Assembly (NCBI RefSeq): GCF_001522545.3
Contig: NC_031768.1
Coordinates: forward strand, 90,196,230-90,260,229
DNA: 64,000 bases
DNA from: Parus major
Taxonomy: Eukaryota > Chordata > Aves > Passeriformes > Paridae
Direction: 5' to 3'
Made by a program: the position numbers and the translations under genes. The notes under the pieces were generated by a model. That model searched no databases and was not told where the DNA came from. It saw only the letters and a list, made by a program, of their open reading frames with translations. Below, one piece after another: positions 1 through 12,486 of this stretch (positions are counted from its first letter, which is position 1; each line of letters starts with the position of its first letter).

Positions 1-2667
1 AGGAAGAAACAGGCAATAGGTTATTTGTGTAGAAACTTTAACGTTTGAGGGAACTCGAGTAATTTATTCACAATATTAGTGAAGACACTGAATACCTGCA
101 ATACTTTTCAAGTTATTGGTCACAAAACATTCAGTGGACACCACTAGGTGTTTAAAAAGTACCTCTAGTCAGCAGGAATCTAGCTCCTCTTAGGCAGACA
201 TGATTAGCAATTATAGTTTAATTCTTACTTCACAGCCCTGGAAGAACCAAGTTGCTGCAGATTCAGGAGACAGGGAATAGACAGATAAGCTGCAAGCTGA
301 TTTACATTCAAATAGTTATCAAAATGATCTACTACATATATAAACGGAAGAAGTGCTGCACTTCATAAAAGCCCTGATGCAGAAACCATTTAAGCCATTT
401 GGCATCCTTCCAGGCACTTTAACACACTTTAGAGTGGGCACAGTGACTTATTATCAGCTCTGAACTGGAGGCTGAGTCCTCAAGAATTGATTTGAAATCT
501 CATTTAATAGAGTTTATGAAATTAATATTAAAAGGCATTGTTCTCTCCAATATAATGCTTCCAAGAAACATCAGTCTCATGAGAGATGATGGCAACAACT
601 ATTCAAAACATTTATAAAGTATTTATATCTCAATTCATATGTGCCCATCACATACAAAACAAAGGACACCTCCCTCACAAAATAGCACACTTCTCAGTTA
701 AGAAAAAAGCAAAACACCCAGAAGAGGTTGGCAGGCAGTGATAGAAGTAATAATTTACACCCTATATTTACAGGGATATATCACTGAGTAAAAGCTAAGT
801 TGTAGCAGAGACCTTATTTTTCTTAAGCTGAATTTTATCAGTGCTCCAAATTACTTGTGTTTCACCTCAACAATGGTTCATACGCTCAACTCAGTATTTT
901 CATATAGCAAAGCTTACACAATTACTCAGCCTCATGGTTGGCTTTTTTTTCTCCCAGCCAGGTTACCATTTGTTTCTGTCTATGACTAACACTATGTTTC
1001 CATTTTAGCTCCTAAGACCACCTGCAGGACAATCCCGTTCTCAGCACTCAGTGATGGGCAGAAGAAGAGTCCTTAAAAAGATTTCCCAGCTCTAGGAGCA
1101 CAGATTAGCGTAATTTTACTCTGCATCTGCTTTCTCCATATACATCACTACTTTTACTTATCTGATGGTTTGCAGGTAAGCTGTGGAATTGCTAGGTTCT
1201 TTCTTTTTGACACTAAAGCCATCTCATTTAACTCCTTAGGACAGAGGATTTTCATCAGTAGTGGAGACAAATTAGGTGCAGTCACATTTCTGCTGTGCTT
1301 TTTCAAATAAAACAATTCAGCCTGAAACAAGGAATTGTAGCTTCCTGGAACTGAAAGGGCTGCAGTGCACTGAGGCCATGACACCTGGCACCTGTGCAAA
1401 AAGGCTCTGTGCTATCAGGATTTCAGGATTTAGTAGAGGCATTTCTGAGGGAAATGCTGAAACACACACCCAAAGCTATATTACAATTTCATCATACATA
1501 CTGTGTGTATTTAATTTAATTGCAAGCCACAGGGAAAGGAAGAAAACATCTCAAAAGAACAAGCATCATTACAAAGTTGCAGTCTGAACAGGCTCATCCA
1601 AAGGGTCCTAGCAGAGTTCTCCAACCTATAAGCAACTTGACACAAGAGCACTGGCTTCCCACAGAACTTCCACGTGAACCAAGGTCAACCATTTGCTCCT
1701 TATGGGCAGTGATCAGCTTTCCTAGAACAGCAGTCCAAGGCTAGGTGCATACAACATTTAGACATGCAGGAACCTGTGCAGTATGGAAAAACCTGACAAG
1801 AGCAACTTACTACACAGTATTCTAAGAAGCTGGTGGCCCCAGTCCAGCTGTAAGTGCATGCTGATGGAACTTAATCCATTCATGGCTGGCTGAGTCAAAG
1901 GGATTCGCTACTGCCTGAGCAGCATCACCACTTTATTGGCAACACACCTGCTTTATAGGTTTGACTTCATACTGACTTAATATTTCTCAATTGTTTTAGT
2001 AATGCAACAGCTGGATGAATGCTGCTTCAAAGATCAGCTCTGGTTTGGTACTGCTGTGAATACAAATTAACCTGTGACCAGACTTTTAAGTCTAACAGAG
2101 AAGTTTCTATGCCCAAAGGATGTGCAACAATCATAAACTAAAAGATTACTAGGAAGAGCAAGGTGCCAAACTACATTCTCATACATCCTACTTAAGCTTA
2201 TTTCAAGTCAACTTAATCAATTTATATTGAACTACAGGCTTGATATAAGGCAAAGACATTTTGCTCCTCTCAAGAACCAGGAGTTATGGTCAAAGGTCAA
2301 TATTATGCTGTTTCTGAATTGTTGGGTCATTTTACAAAGGACTTACAAGAAACAAAAAAAAACATTACTAACTTGATATTATAACCATGCACTGTTTTCC
2401 CTCTTGCTCTGCAGTCTTGACATCTATGTAATGATATTGCAACTCTTAATATTAGAAATTTGTAGGTCATTAAAGCACTTTTCCTCACATAAGCAATAAA
2501 AACAACACGAGTTGCTAACACAATAAAATTCTGTCAGTGTAAGTACATCAGCACACCTGTTTCAAAGTTTGAAGAAGATACAACTTACATTTATGACACG
2601 TTCAGGGTTATGACATACCAAAGAGGTTCTTTCAAACCACGTTCCCATGGTGTTTGAGGGTTCATAC
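1..2667 (-). other. B4GALT3 intron (partial)
   Basis: This AT-rich stretch lies downstream of the first coding exon on the minus strand. No conserved beta-1,4-galactosyltransferase sequence (for example the GRYRP or WGWGGEDDD motifs) was seen in any minus-strand frame, so it reads as intron. I recognise no repeat or other gene in it. Confidence 0.65.
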
Positions 2668-2671
2668 CTAC

Positions 2672-2909
2672 CCAGGACCGGGGACTGCGCTGAGCAGTAC
2701 GGCATGGTGTCCTCACTGGGAGCCCGGGTGAACAAGCTGAGGTTTGTGTACACATCATGGGGCTTCGAGTAATCCACCACCTGAGGCGAGTCTAAAAACC
2801 CGCGAAACACATTCGAAGGTCCACCTCGGTAAAGGATCAGGATAAATATTGCTTGGAAGACAAACACAAACAGGAGGAAACAATGATTTTCCACACGGGA
2901 GCGGAACAT
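2672..2909 (-). CDS. B4GALT3: B4GALT3 first coding exon (partial gene, rest off left edge)
   Basis: This exon encodes the amino end of a beta-1,4-galactosyltransferase, a Golgi type II enzyme that moves galactose from UDP-galactose onto terminal GlcNAc to make N-acetyllactosamine. The ATG at 2909-2907 has A at -3. The 79 complete codons give a short basic cytoplasmic tail, a hydrophobic anchor at about residues 10-27 (CFLLFVFVFQAIFILILY), and a stem with DYSKPHDVYTNLS (residues 46-58, sequon N56) and MPYCSAQSPVL (69-79). These match the order of the human B4GALT3 stem as recalled (DYSHPRDVYSNLS, then PYCPERSPLL); B4GALT1, 2 and 4 lack the DYS-P-DVY-NLS stretch. The exon most likely ends at CTGG|GTAGGT (2672, phase 1); a second donor, TAG|GTATGA, would end it at 2668. 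No catalytic exon was seen between 1 and 2667, so the catalytic domain lies beyond the left end. Confidence 0.85.
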
Positions 2910-3003
2910 AGTTTTTAGCCCATGCTCCAGGATCAGGGCGGCGAGGAACTGAACTGCGTGCCACGGGCTGCCGTTCCACGTTCTGGGCTACATCGCTGTG
3001 CAG

Positions 3004-3054
3004 ACCTTCTCCTTCTTCTCCTCCTCCTCCCCCTCCTTCTCCTTCTCCTCCAAC
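3004..3054. repeat. Polypyrimidine (CTT/CTC) tract
   Basis: An almost pure C/T run of CTT and CTC triplets on the plus strand, giving a GGA/GAA polypurine run in the presumed B4GALT3 5' leader. It could be purine-rich leader RNA or a triplex-prone tract. Confidence 0.7.
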
Positions 3055-3261
3055 TTTCTGAGGCGGCAGCGTGCTCCCCTACCTGGGCTTCATCAGGACG
3101 CCGAGAGCCAGACCTCCCCTTCCCGGTGCGAGCAGTGCCAGGCGGGCTGGAGAAGAGAACGAGCTGTCCAAGGCCCCCCCGCTCAGAGCCCCGGGGCAGC
3201 GGCACGGGCTCGCTGTGGCACAGGCGCAGCACCCGCCCTCCCCCGCCCGCCTTCCGGCGAG

Positions 3262-3280
3262 ACTACAGCTCCCAGCATGC
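3262..3280 (+). promoter_or_regulatory. ZNF143/STAF binding motif, copy 1
   Basis: ACTACAGCTCCCAGCATGC matches the long ZNF143 (STAF, SBS2-type) motif ACTACAnnTCCCAGnnnGC. It sits within the B4GALT3 CpG island, next to GC boxes. Confidence 0.85.
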
Positions 3281-3324
3281 AGGGCGGGGCAGGGCGGGCA
3301 CAGGCCGGGCCGTGCTGCCGCGCG

Positions 3325-3343
3325 GCATGCTGGGAGATGTAGT
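3325..3343 (-). promoter_or_regulatory. ZNF143/STAF binding motif, copy 2 (inverted)
   Basis: On the minus strand this reads ACTACATCTCCCAGCATGC, identical to copy 1 at 18 of 19 positions. The two copies face each other across 44 bp, so the pair is also an imperfect palindrome. Confidence 0.85.
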
Positions 3344-3511
3344 CCTCTCGCCCTCTCCCTCAGCGGTCGCCTCTGTGGGCGAGGAGGGAAGATGATGGGG
3401 TGGCTGCTGCGACGACCCCGTGTCGTCTCCTCGGTCAACAGCCGACTGCTGTGTCCACTTTAAATTGTTTATTAACCTTGTCAGGGAGGGATGAATGAAA
3501 ATTTAGACATT

Positions 3512-3684
3512 GCAGTGGATTGCCCAGGGAGGTGGTGGAGTGTCCGTCCCTGAAGGTGTATAAGGAAAGACTGGACGTGGCACTCTAGTGCCATGGGCTA
3601 GTTGCCATGGTGGTGGTCAGTCATAGGGTGGTCTCGATAATCTCAGAGGTCTTTTCCAAACTGATTGATTAGATGATTTTGTGG
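3512..3684 (+). mobile_element. CR1 LINE 3' end fragment
   Basis: The stretch follows the CR1 3' untranslated consensus in order: GGAGGTGGTGGAGTGTCCGT, then a CTGAAGGTGT segment, GGACGTGGCACT, and a GGTCTCGATAATCTCAGAGG segment before CTTTTCCAA and the GATT tail. It is 5' truncated, as usual for CR1, and ends where the B4GALT3 CpG island fades out. Confidence 0.85.
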
Positions 3685-4109
3685 AATGGATACACCTCAG
3701 ACAGTGCCTAAAAGGGACCACAGCAGCCTGGCCACTGTGAGCGGCCTCCTGCCACAGCCATGCAGTCCCCAAAAAATTCAGCTTTTATGCCCCTCTCTTC
3801 TCTGGCTGATTTTGTAAAGAGATGGCGCTTAGATTGTGATGTCAGTCATCTGCTTGCTCTCATGTGCCCACTTTTGCTTAAACGCAGGAGAGGAAAATAC
3901 GTTTTACAGATATTAAATTCCTACACAGCTTCAAAGAAGAGTCGGTGTTGGCCATGTTTGCACTGGGGAGAGAATGAAAAGGAAACCTGTACCTGTGTGG
4001 GGGAGCAGACTCCCTGAGCTCAGCATCCTGCTCCAAGGCATAGCCACTGGCTGGGCAGCCAGCCCACGTGTCCTGGCCCAGACCAGGCACAGCACTGAGC
4101 ACTGGACAA

Positions 4110-4268
4110 ACTGCCCAGACAGACTGCAAGTCTCTTTCCTTGGAGATATTCAAATGCTGTCTGGACACAGTCCTGAGGAATGTGCTCTAGGGGACCCTGA
4201 TGGAGAGGGAGAGTTGGACGAGATGATTGCCAGTGGTCCCTTCCAGTCTTACCTGTTCTGTGACTTGT
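4110..4268 (+). mobile_element. CR1 LINE 3' end fragment (older)
   Basis: Recognisable CR1 3' segments are TTGGAGATATTCAAATGCTG, CTGGACACAGTCCTG, GGACGAGATGATTGCCAGTG and GGTCCCTTCCAGTCTTAC, ending in TTCTGTGACTTGTG. It is more diverged than the copy at 3.5 kb and may belong to a different CR1 subfamily. Confidence 0.75.
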
Positions 4269-7200
4269 GAAGCATGTGCTGCTGTTTGCCTTCCAAATGG
4301 GATGGCATGGGAAGAAGATGGGGGGAGAGAGTGATATTACTTTTATGAGGAGTTGGGAGTACTCTTGCTTCAGAGTTGGACTGAGATGTATGGGACACAT
4401 CTCTGGGAAACTTAATCTCAGTCATTCTCCTGCAAAGAACAACCCATTATTCAATTAAAGTGGATTGCTTAAGGCCTGGGTGCAAATTGTCATCATTTCA
4501 CATTTAATTTTATCTTAATTGGGTTTTTAAATAAAAAATGTAGAGAACATTTCTTTTCCCCCCTGGCAAAGTCTTGCTTTACTGAAATCCACACAATGCT
4601 GCTGCCACAAAGGTTGCTTTTTTTATACACCACAATGAATCTCTAGTGTTTGCATTCTTCTTGTGCCATTCCCTCTACAATCACATCAAACCCACCCTGC
4701 TTGCCTTCCCCTCCATAAAACAAAGCAACCCTTGCCGTCTGCTGATAGCTCCAGCAAGTACAATGCCAAGGACAGGAAAGAATTAATCTCTGCATCAGCT
4801 GTGAAACAAAGAAAGGAATCAAGATTTTCATGGTATGACCTGGGGCTGCAGATGGCAATTGTTTCAGGGCCAGTAGTGCTATATGTTTCTCTTGCAGTTC
4901 CTCCTTGGGTCACAGTAGGAAATCTCAGTGTAGGAAGAATTTGGACAAAGCATGTCTGCCTCCCTCTGTCTTGGAGGAGGGAGCAGCTGGACCCATTAGA
5001 GCTGCCCCACATCAGTGGCACTGCTATCTTCCTTGCAGTAAGGGCTTAGTTGTAAAAACTGCCACCCTGTGCCAGTTCTTGGGCAGAAGCCCAAGGTCAG
5101 ATGGAAACAGCCTACCCCAATCTGTATTTTCACCTGTGTGTATATTTTTTCTCCAGACTGGAAAACTAAATACAGCTAGGCAGATCAGCTGTTTGCAGAG
5201 AAGCCAGCCAGCACGTGTTTCTGTGCGGGCTCAGAGAGCTGAATCTCTAGGAGTGTCTCCCTCAGGAACCTTCCAAACCAACTGCAGTTCCTCTCCTTCC
5301 CCTTCAACCATCAGTACTGAAATGAGTGGATCATAAACCCAACCATGAGCATTTTCCTCACCAGAAAGCATGCAAGCCGGGACCGAAGAGCAAAATACAG
5401 GTCAGAACTACATGGTGCCAGCAGGTCTGAGCCTTTTCAAGGTCACAGTGCTCCTGTTTTAAACTGAGCTGTGGAAACTAGGGTGTGTTTTGAATTAAAA
5501 AGGAATTGGATTGCTTAAATGCAAAAAAAATAATGTAACTGTCTCCACTGAAGCATGGAAGGGAGGTGGCAGGCATTTTAGCAACCTTTGCTCAGAGATT
5601 TATTGAGGGCAGTGATGGAGGAAAAAATGTGAGACTGGATCTCTAAGAACCAGGCACCGAGCTGGCTTCACAGTCAAAGGTCTGACTTTTTCATTTTCAC
5701 ACTCCCTGGGAAATTAAATTGAATACATACAAAAAAACCCAACCAAAACCAAACCCAAAATACAAAACAAACCCCAAACCAAACCTAAAACCATCTTCAA
5801 TAGAGCTTGAAATTAAGTTTGTCTAAGATCCTCTGGATTGTGCCAAGGGAGGGGGCTTTTCCTCCCTCCAAGTGTGGTTTCACCTCCAATCAGGCCTGAA
5901 CATGATGAGAGACTGAGAACAGTGCCTCACTCTGTTTAATAAGATTCATTCTTGCTTGCTCTTTTTCTGTCCTTTTCTCCTCCATACCCTGTCTCCTGGG
6001 GGCTGCACTAGATCCTTGTTGAAAGCGCAGCAAAGTGACTTTGGGAAGCTTTACCTTGAAAATGCAGGGCCCGAGGAGGAGAGGAACAGCTGCTGTAACA
6101 GTGATTGATACCAGGCTGGGTGCTCATACAGTTCTGGTCAATGTGCATTATCTAGTGCCCTCTCAGTCCCCAGGGTTTCCATTAAGGAGAGAGGAAGGTA
6201 GCATTAGTCCTTCTACAAGTGGATGGTTTCAGCCAAACAGAGCTGTCCCTCATTTCTGGGGAGTGAGGTGGTTTTAAACCGTGGTACTGTGTTTTCTAGT
6301 GAGGTGGAAGTTTCAAGTACTTTGGCCACAGCAGTCCTTTCTCAACCTTTTGCAGGATCTTGACTTGTAAACTTCACATTGTTCTAGCAACACCTTTGTA
6401 AATGTGTTTTTTTTTATTACAGAGGTAAGAATTTGGCTTGTTCTCTAGTATGCTAAATTTTTAGAAAGACTTCCTCAGAAGAGTTTTAAAACTGCTTCCA
6501 TGTTTCTGAGAGGTGGATGCCCTGCTGCTAAAAAACCCGGATAGCTGATGTCATGTACCTTGAGCAGTGATGGAGTAAATTAGTGAGCACTTTAGAAACA
6601 GGACCTGGATATCCAAGCTTCTTCCAGGCTTATGGAATAGCCAGCAGTGGACTCCTGACAAACAAACATTTCACTAATACAGCTTGTGACACCCTTCCCC
6701 TGGGATGGAGAACTGGCTGCCTGCCCTGTGTTTTGACCACCACTCACTACTGAGTCATGGTCAGCACCTTTACAGAGCAATCTCAGTAGAGATGGGCACC
6801 ATGCCCAAAATGACTGCTAGAGATGCCATGAGACGATGGACTTTAGGCAATATTCTCCTGTCTCCTATTTCCTGTATCTCCATAATGCAGGCACCGGTCT
6901 CAGGGACCTGAAATTTTTTTCCTTGATTTTGTCTTGTAACATTTAGGTCAGAGGAAGAGTGCAATGAGTAGCCTTGAAATGAGAACACCTAAAATAGATA
7001 CTTTTCCCATTATAGATTCTTCTGTGTTTTCCTGGAAAAGGAGCAAACACATAGGCTGCAGACAAGACAGTGCAATATCATACTATTCACATCATATTTA
7101 ATAATGCTCTAGTACCATTCAATATAAATAAATAACCATTAAAAAGTACTTTCTCAACATTCTCTTTTGTTCATCAATAGTATTTTCTGCAACAGGAAAG

Positions 7201-10200
7201 GTTAGTAATATTCATTGGTTGGTGAGTTGGATGAATCTCAGAGAACATGAATATCAGGTACTAATATGCTAGTAAAAACTGGGCGCTGGGATGCCTTCTC
7301 TAGTTTAGACACTTCAGGCTTGATCTGTGGCTTCCCTCCTTACTGCACACACTTTCCCTGAAGCCTGTAACCCTGACAGCTGCTTCTGTCCTGGGCTCTC
7401 CCACGCTGCTCTGCTGGTGAACAACCATCTTAACTTGTGGTGCCTGTTACTTGCCCACTCTTAGCTGATACGCCTTGGCCAGCAGCAGTCCTTGCTGTCC
7501 TCAGGCTGCTGCTCTACAGGGAAAAGAGTACTTGTACTGAACAGGTCAATCTGTCTGCTAGCCTGGAATATCAGCTGTGTACATTCATGCTGTCCATACA
7601 AGGTCTTGGTTCTACACAGAGTAATGACTGACAGAACTTCTTGATTCACAGAGGGTCTGCTCCACAGGGCCAGGCTGAGGCAAGAATGGAGATGGTGCAA
7701 TAGGTTGGTCTTGAGAGCCGACTCTGACCAAGACTGAACTAACAGAGTAGTACATACAGAAAGAGCAATTTTGCTTTCTTTTAAGGATGTAGAGAGAATC
7801 ACTCTCTAAAAACGTGTGTGGTAGGAACTGTTGCAACAGGAATAGATCCTTGCTACAAACACTCACTGTCAGTGCCTAAACTGTATGTAGGACCTGTGTG
7901 AGATTAAAGGCCAGAGAATTAATCACCACATCTCTCCTGTTCATACAGGCAGAAACCTTGCCCGTCTCAGAGGAGAAAGTGGAGGATCATAGATCAACTT
8001 CTTTATTCCCTCGCTCTTGCTCATTCATTGAAACCACAAAGAAGGGGGCTTAATCTTGGATTCATGCTGGGTAGAAGCACTGAGCCCACCTGCCTGATGG
8101 CAGGATGGGCTGGCAAAGCCCACTGGAGTGCAAGCCCTGCTACCTTCTGCAGAGGGCAGGACAAAAAGCTCTGACAAATGCAGAGTGAAAAGCATTCTGT
8201 GGATGCTGGACTTCCTTTGTGCTGTCTGGTGCCTGTAAGTTCTGTAAGGACCTGTGTACAGCCCAGAGAATACATTGCTTTCTCAGCCTATTCAGTATTT
8301 TCTTCATGCTGAGACAGCTGGTAGGGTAGCCTTGTACTGCTGGAGTGTTCATCCAGACAGACCCTGGCCTTAGCCTTGCTAAATTCAGTCTCCATTTCTC
8401 TAGTTGTTGCCTATTCTTTGATTTCTCCTGTCTCTCTCTCTCTGAAAGGAGGTATCTCATCCTCTTTGCCTCTCCCATACTTTGGCCCCATCCTATAGCA
8501 GGATGTGTGGCTGCTCCTTCTCCATTGAGGGAATATGGACCAACTCCCTCTCTGATACCCTTAAAAGAGCCCCCTTCATGGAGGCTTCCTGAGATCCCAG
8601 GGGACTGTCTGCTGAGTGAGGCAGTCCTTTGCTCATGTTTTTACCTCACTGTGATTGCTTGGGAGCCAGAAACTTAGTGCCACCCACGTTTGTTGCATAA
8701 AAGAACTGTAATTTCTTTCGCTGTACTGCCCCCCTTGCTGTGTTTCTGATTATTTTGCCAGTTTAAGATACCATTGTAAAGAAACCCCAGGGAGCACAGA
8801 ACATATGACATTCATTGGTGAACACCGAGCTCTACTGTTCTGAGGCAAGAGGGAAAATATTCTTTCTTCATGAATATGTCATGTGACCTAAGCTAAAAAC
8901 CAAAACTAAACAAGGAATAGGCAGAGAAGAATTCTAGTATAAATAAATCAACAAATAAATAAGTTTCCTGCTAGCCCTAAATTTCTTGGGCAAGGGTTGA
9001 CTCAGTTGCTTATAACTTTTTCCCAGCTGTGAAATCCTTGATGTATTTTGAATGCCGTAAGCCTTGTTTTTCATGGCCTGAGTGAAGCAGGTTTTAAAGA
9101 TCTGCTCAGAGGGGTTTCTGGGTCATTCAAGGAATCTTCCTGGAAAAGTCACAGCGACACCACTCCCCACGCACACATATGGTACCAACACTTGTGCTTT
9201 TAATCCAGTGCATCCTTCCTTCGGTCCTCATTTGCACCTCCTGTTTTGTAGGCTGCCTCCCACCTGGCTGTCTTCCTGTTTTATTGAGGGAAAGGGAAAC
9301 CCTTCTACATGACACTGACTCCTCTCTCTTCACAGCACCACACACTCCTTTCAAAGTTCAGCTGGAAAACCTTGCCACATTTGTTATTTCAGTTGTCATG
9401 TATGTGCTCAAGATAGGTTTCCCGATGATGTCTCTACATTCCTTGATGTCTCACAGCAGATGGGTGCAGGCTGAGGGTTCCTCTTCTCAGAGCACTTCTC
9501 ACCCACCTCCCTCTCAGAGAGTTGTCTTCCTCTCTGGAGGTCTAGGAAACAAGTCCATGCACATGCTTTGAGGCTCCTGAAGCACCTGATGGTGCTGCAG
9601 CAGGCTTTCAGGCCTTGAACATGTTCAAGTCCACCCATCTTTGCCCCTGCTTTCTGCTCTCTGCAGCAAGACACAGAGGCATGACCTCTGAGGTACAATA
9701 CCTGCCACATCTCCTGGAGCAGGAGAGGAGCTTCATCCAGAGGGATCTGTGTCTGGAGATCTGAGATGGCATTTTCCAAAAAAACCTTAAGCGAGGACAG
9801 TTCAAAATCTGAGCTGAGGGATAGGCACCAGATCCCTTCTGAACTCCCAAACCCCAGATGAGGTTTGTAAGCACAGCTTCCTCTCCAGCACTGAAGGCTG
9901 TGTATATATCGGAGTGCATCCCTCAGAGGAAGAGATTCTCATGCCAGCTTTGCTTTAAAGCTGTTTTGAGAGCACACCAGCTTCAGGCCAGCAAGTCCAT
10001 GTTTGTGCTTTAGTGACAACTCCTTGAACTAGTGCAGTTTGCAGTTGCTGTACTGAAGCTCAGGTTTTGCAATATGCCAGGAGAGACCTTTGGAGGCACC
10101 TGCACCCCTCCTGGATTTCAACCTCTGTGCTGGCACAGCAGAGAATAAAGATCACATCTAGTAAGTTTTAATAAATGGTTAAAAGTACAGGGCCCAGCAG

Positions 10201-12486
10201 GGAAGGGAAGCACTTCTCTCCTAGGTGGGGAGAATCTCAGGGCACCACCTCAGCTCTGTCCCTCCTTATTACCACCTCATTGGGCAATGGGAGCTGTTTG
10301 GAGTGGTGACATTTGGGGGTGTTTATCATCCTCCAGCAGTGGAGCAGAGCTCTGGGCAGGACAGGCAGGGTGCACAGCTGCTATGGTTGCTGATGAACTT
10401 CGGGAACAATCACAGCCCTCTGCCTCTGTCAAAACAAACACAAGGTGAGGTAAGAAGGTGTAAATACAACATCCAGTGTAACAGGGTTATCCCCCTGGGT
10501 TAGGAAAACACCTTGCAGGCATCACTGAACAGGTTCCTCAACCACACTGTGCATGGCTTTGGGCTGGGATATGGCTGAAGAGCTGCTTGCTCTATCTGCA
10601 CTAGAGTCTCAGCTGGGAGATTTTATTTACAAATTAGAGAAAATTTCTGACAGATTTGTTTTGTCTGCACTTAAAGTCATTATTTTAATTTCTTTGATAA
10701 TTTTTTTTAAAGAAAGAGTAGGAGGATGAGATCTGAGGATCTCTATTCAGTCTGTCTGGAAGCTGTGAATGCAGATGAACCTTCTCTATTTCCAAATTTC
10801 ACAACAGCAGGAGTCCTATGCTAACCTAAGTACACTCTTCTCTTTTGGATGCCTGTAAGTAAAAATTAGCAATAAGAATAGGTAGTTTTTATAACACCAG
10901 TCTTCTGTGATAATTTTCAGGATTTAAAAAAAAAAATGAGGTGAAATTAATCTCCATTTCCTGTTCTCAGAAGCCAAAGCCTGTGTTTCAAGGGTGTTTC
11001 ACGACAGTTGGCAGGGATGTATGCTGTGATAGCTTTTGGCTGCTCTGTAGCAAGCAGCCATGCAAGTGGTCCAATTAGAGATTAGGAGAGTACCAAATCC
11101 CACACCAAGCAATGTCTGCCTGACTCACATCTGCAGGATTTAAAGGGAAGGAGGGCTCTGGGATGTCTTGGACTTAACTGGTTTGATCTGATCCTCAAGG
11201 AGGACTAATTGGCAGGAGGGAAAGATAGAAACATTCTTCCTATTGTGTTTAAGAACAGAAGAGCCTCTGGGGAGCAATTTTGCCTCTTTTTTTTTCTCAA
11301 CACTGGCTTATCTAGATCATGTCTATCAAGGTTTTGAAGCTCAGCAGCCTTGAAGGTAAGAACCTCCAATACACTGTAGCTTTCAGCAGAGATCTCAATT
11401 TAAACTTTTAAGAGATGCAATCTAACAATTTTTCTTGATTGCCCTTGATTGTCAAGCAATTTACCTTGCATGTGTCTCCTAGAGTAGATGCCACCTGCCA
11501 ACCTGATGTGTCAGAGCAGCTGCCCCACATGACAGAGAGTGGTACAGAAAGGATTGTGGTCAAAATGACTGCTAATGCAAGTACAAAGATCCTCAAAAAT
11601 CTGCAGGACTGATCCAGCCAACAATCTGCTTGAAACCATTGGAGAGGATGGCTCTGATAAAGGTGCAAGTCCTGTTGGTGAATCAGTGGCAGTGTCTTGA
11701 TCTTTTAGACTGGTTGCTTTCCTTTCCCACAACAAATGACTCATAGGGAGCCATTCTCATGATTCTCCACAGCTGGTGCCATTTCTTATGGAGGATGGCT
11801 GTTTGGCCAGGGAGAGATGTGAGGACAAAAGTGCCCATCCTTAAATGGCACATTTGTGAAAACATCATGTCTTCACTGTGCATCTCCAATGGAGCAGTCA
11901 ACCCCTCCTTCTGCAAGTAGGCAAGGAGGGTTTAATCTGTCTGAGTTTTTATAGGCCTGCTCATCCTGTACAAAGTAAGTGATTCCTCCAGAGCAGTTAA
12001 CTGGACTGTGAGTCTTTATGAGCTGAATTTGGGCAATCATAGCTTTAGGCAACTGCAGACTCAGCATGGGTGAGTGTGCAAAATGAGCCTGTTGCTGCTA
12101 GTGGATCTCACAAAAGCACTGGTGAAAAGAGGAGCTGCCGCCTAAGCACAGGTATCTTGCAGCATTAACGGGTTTCTAGGATATCTATAATATTAATAAA
12201 AAGCTGTCAGAAATGGTACAGGGTTTGTGCCCTATAGGAGGGCCAAGTAGACAACCCCAGGGTCCTTATGGTGGCACCAGATGTCTGTGTTTAGATAACT
12301 GGCTCCAGACTCTTCCATCTGCTGCTGGGTGTGCAGGCACTGGGATTGGTTTGCATTATTTTGTGTGGCTGTCACTCAGAGATGAGGAGGTGCTGTGGCA
12401 ATGCTGAGTGCAGCTACTAGTGATGTACACAGGAGACCAGTGCAGGAGTTGAAATACTCATGACTACCTGTATAAAAGCTATCAGT
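4269..12486. other. Intergenic DNA between B4GALT3 and the glucuronyltransferase gene
   Basis: No coding exon, RNA gene or clear transposon was recognised here. ORFs of 60-140 codons lie on both strands but overlap one another, show no family motif and lack splice signals at sensible places. The only clear compositional feature is an A/C-rich low-complexity run at about 5728-5795. Confidence 0.5.
5728..5795. repeat. A/C-rich low-complexity run
   Basis: Repeated AACCAAACC- and AAACC-like units without G, forming an imperfect (AAACC)n/(CAAA)n tract. Confidence 0.7.

Larger units (their letters stand above)
2930..3390. promoter_or_regulatory. CpG-island promoter of B4GALT3
   Basis: GC-rich, CpG-dense DNA directly upstream of the B4GALT3 start on the minus strand. 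It has two GC boxes (about 3282-3298), an ETS/GABPA-type CTTCCGG at 3251-3257, and an inverted pair of ZNF143/STAF motifs at 3262-3280 and 3325-3343. No TATA box is evident. This is the makeup of a housekeeping-type promoter, which suits a broadly expressed Golgi enzyme. The transcription start is probably between about 3160 and 3260; CpG density falls sharply after 3460. The 5' untranslated leader probably runs unspliced into the coding exon, because the segment just before the ATG lacks a convincing 3' splice site. Confidence 0.8.

Noticed and set aside
3075..3095. Minus-strand CAG|GTAGGG as a donor in the B4GALT3 leader
   Set aside because: The intron would be under about 170 nt and end after a polypurine run with no pyrimidine tract before the coding exon; an unspliced leader is more likely.
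2922..3463. Several plus- and minus-strand frames of 100-157 codons in the B4GALT3 CpG island
   Set aside because: Low-complexity translations (Leu, Ser or Arg runs) of the polypyrimidine tract and GC-rich DNA; mutually overlapping.
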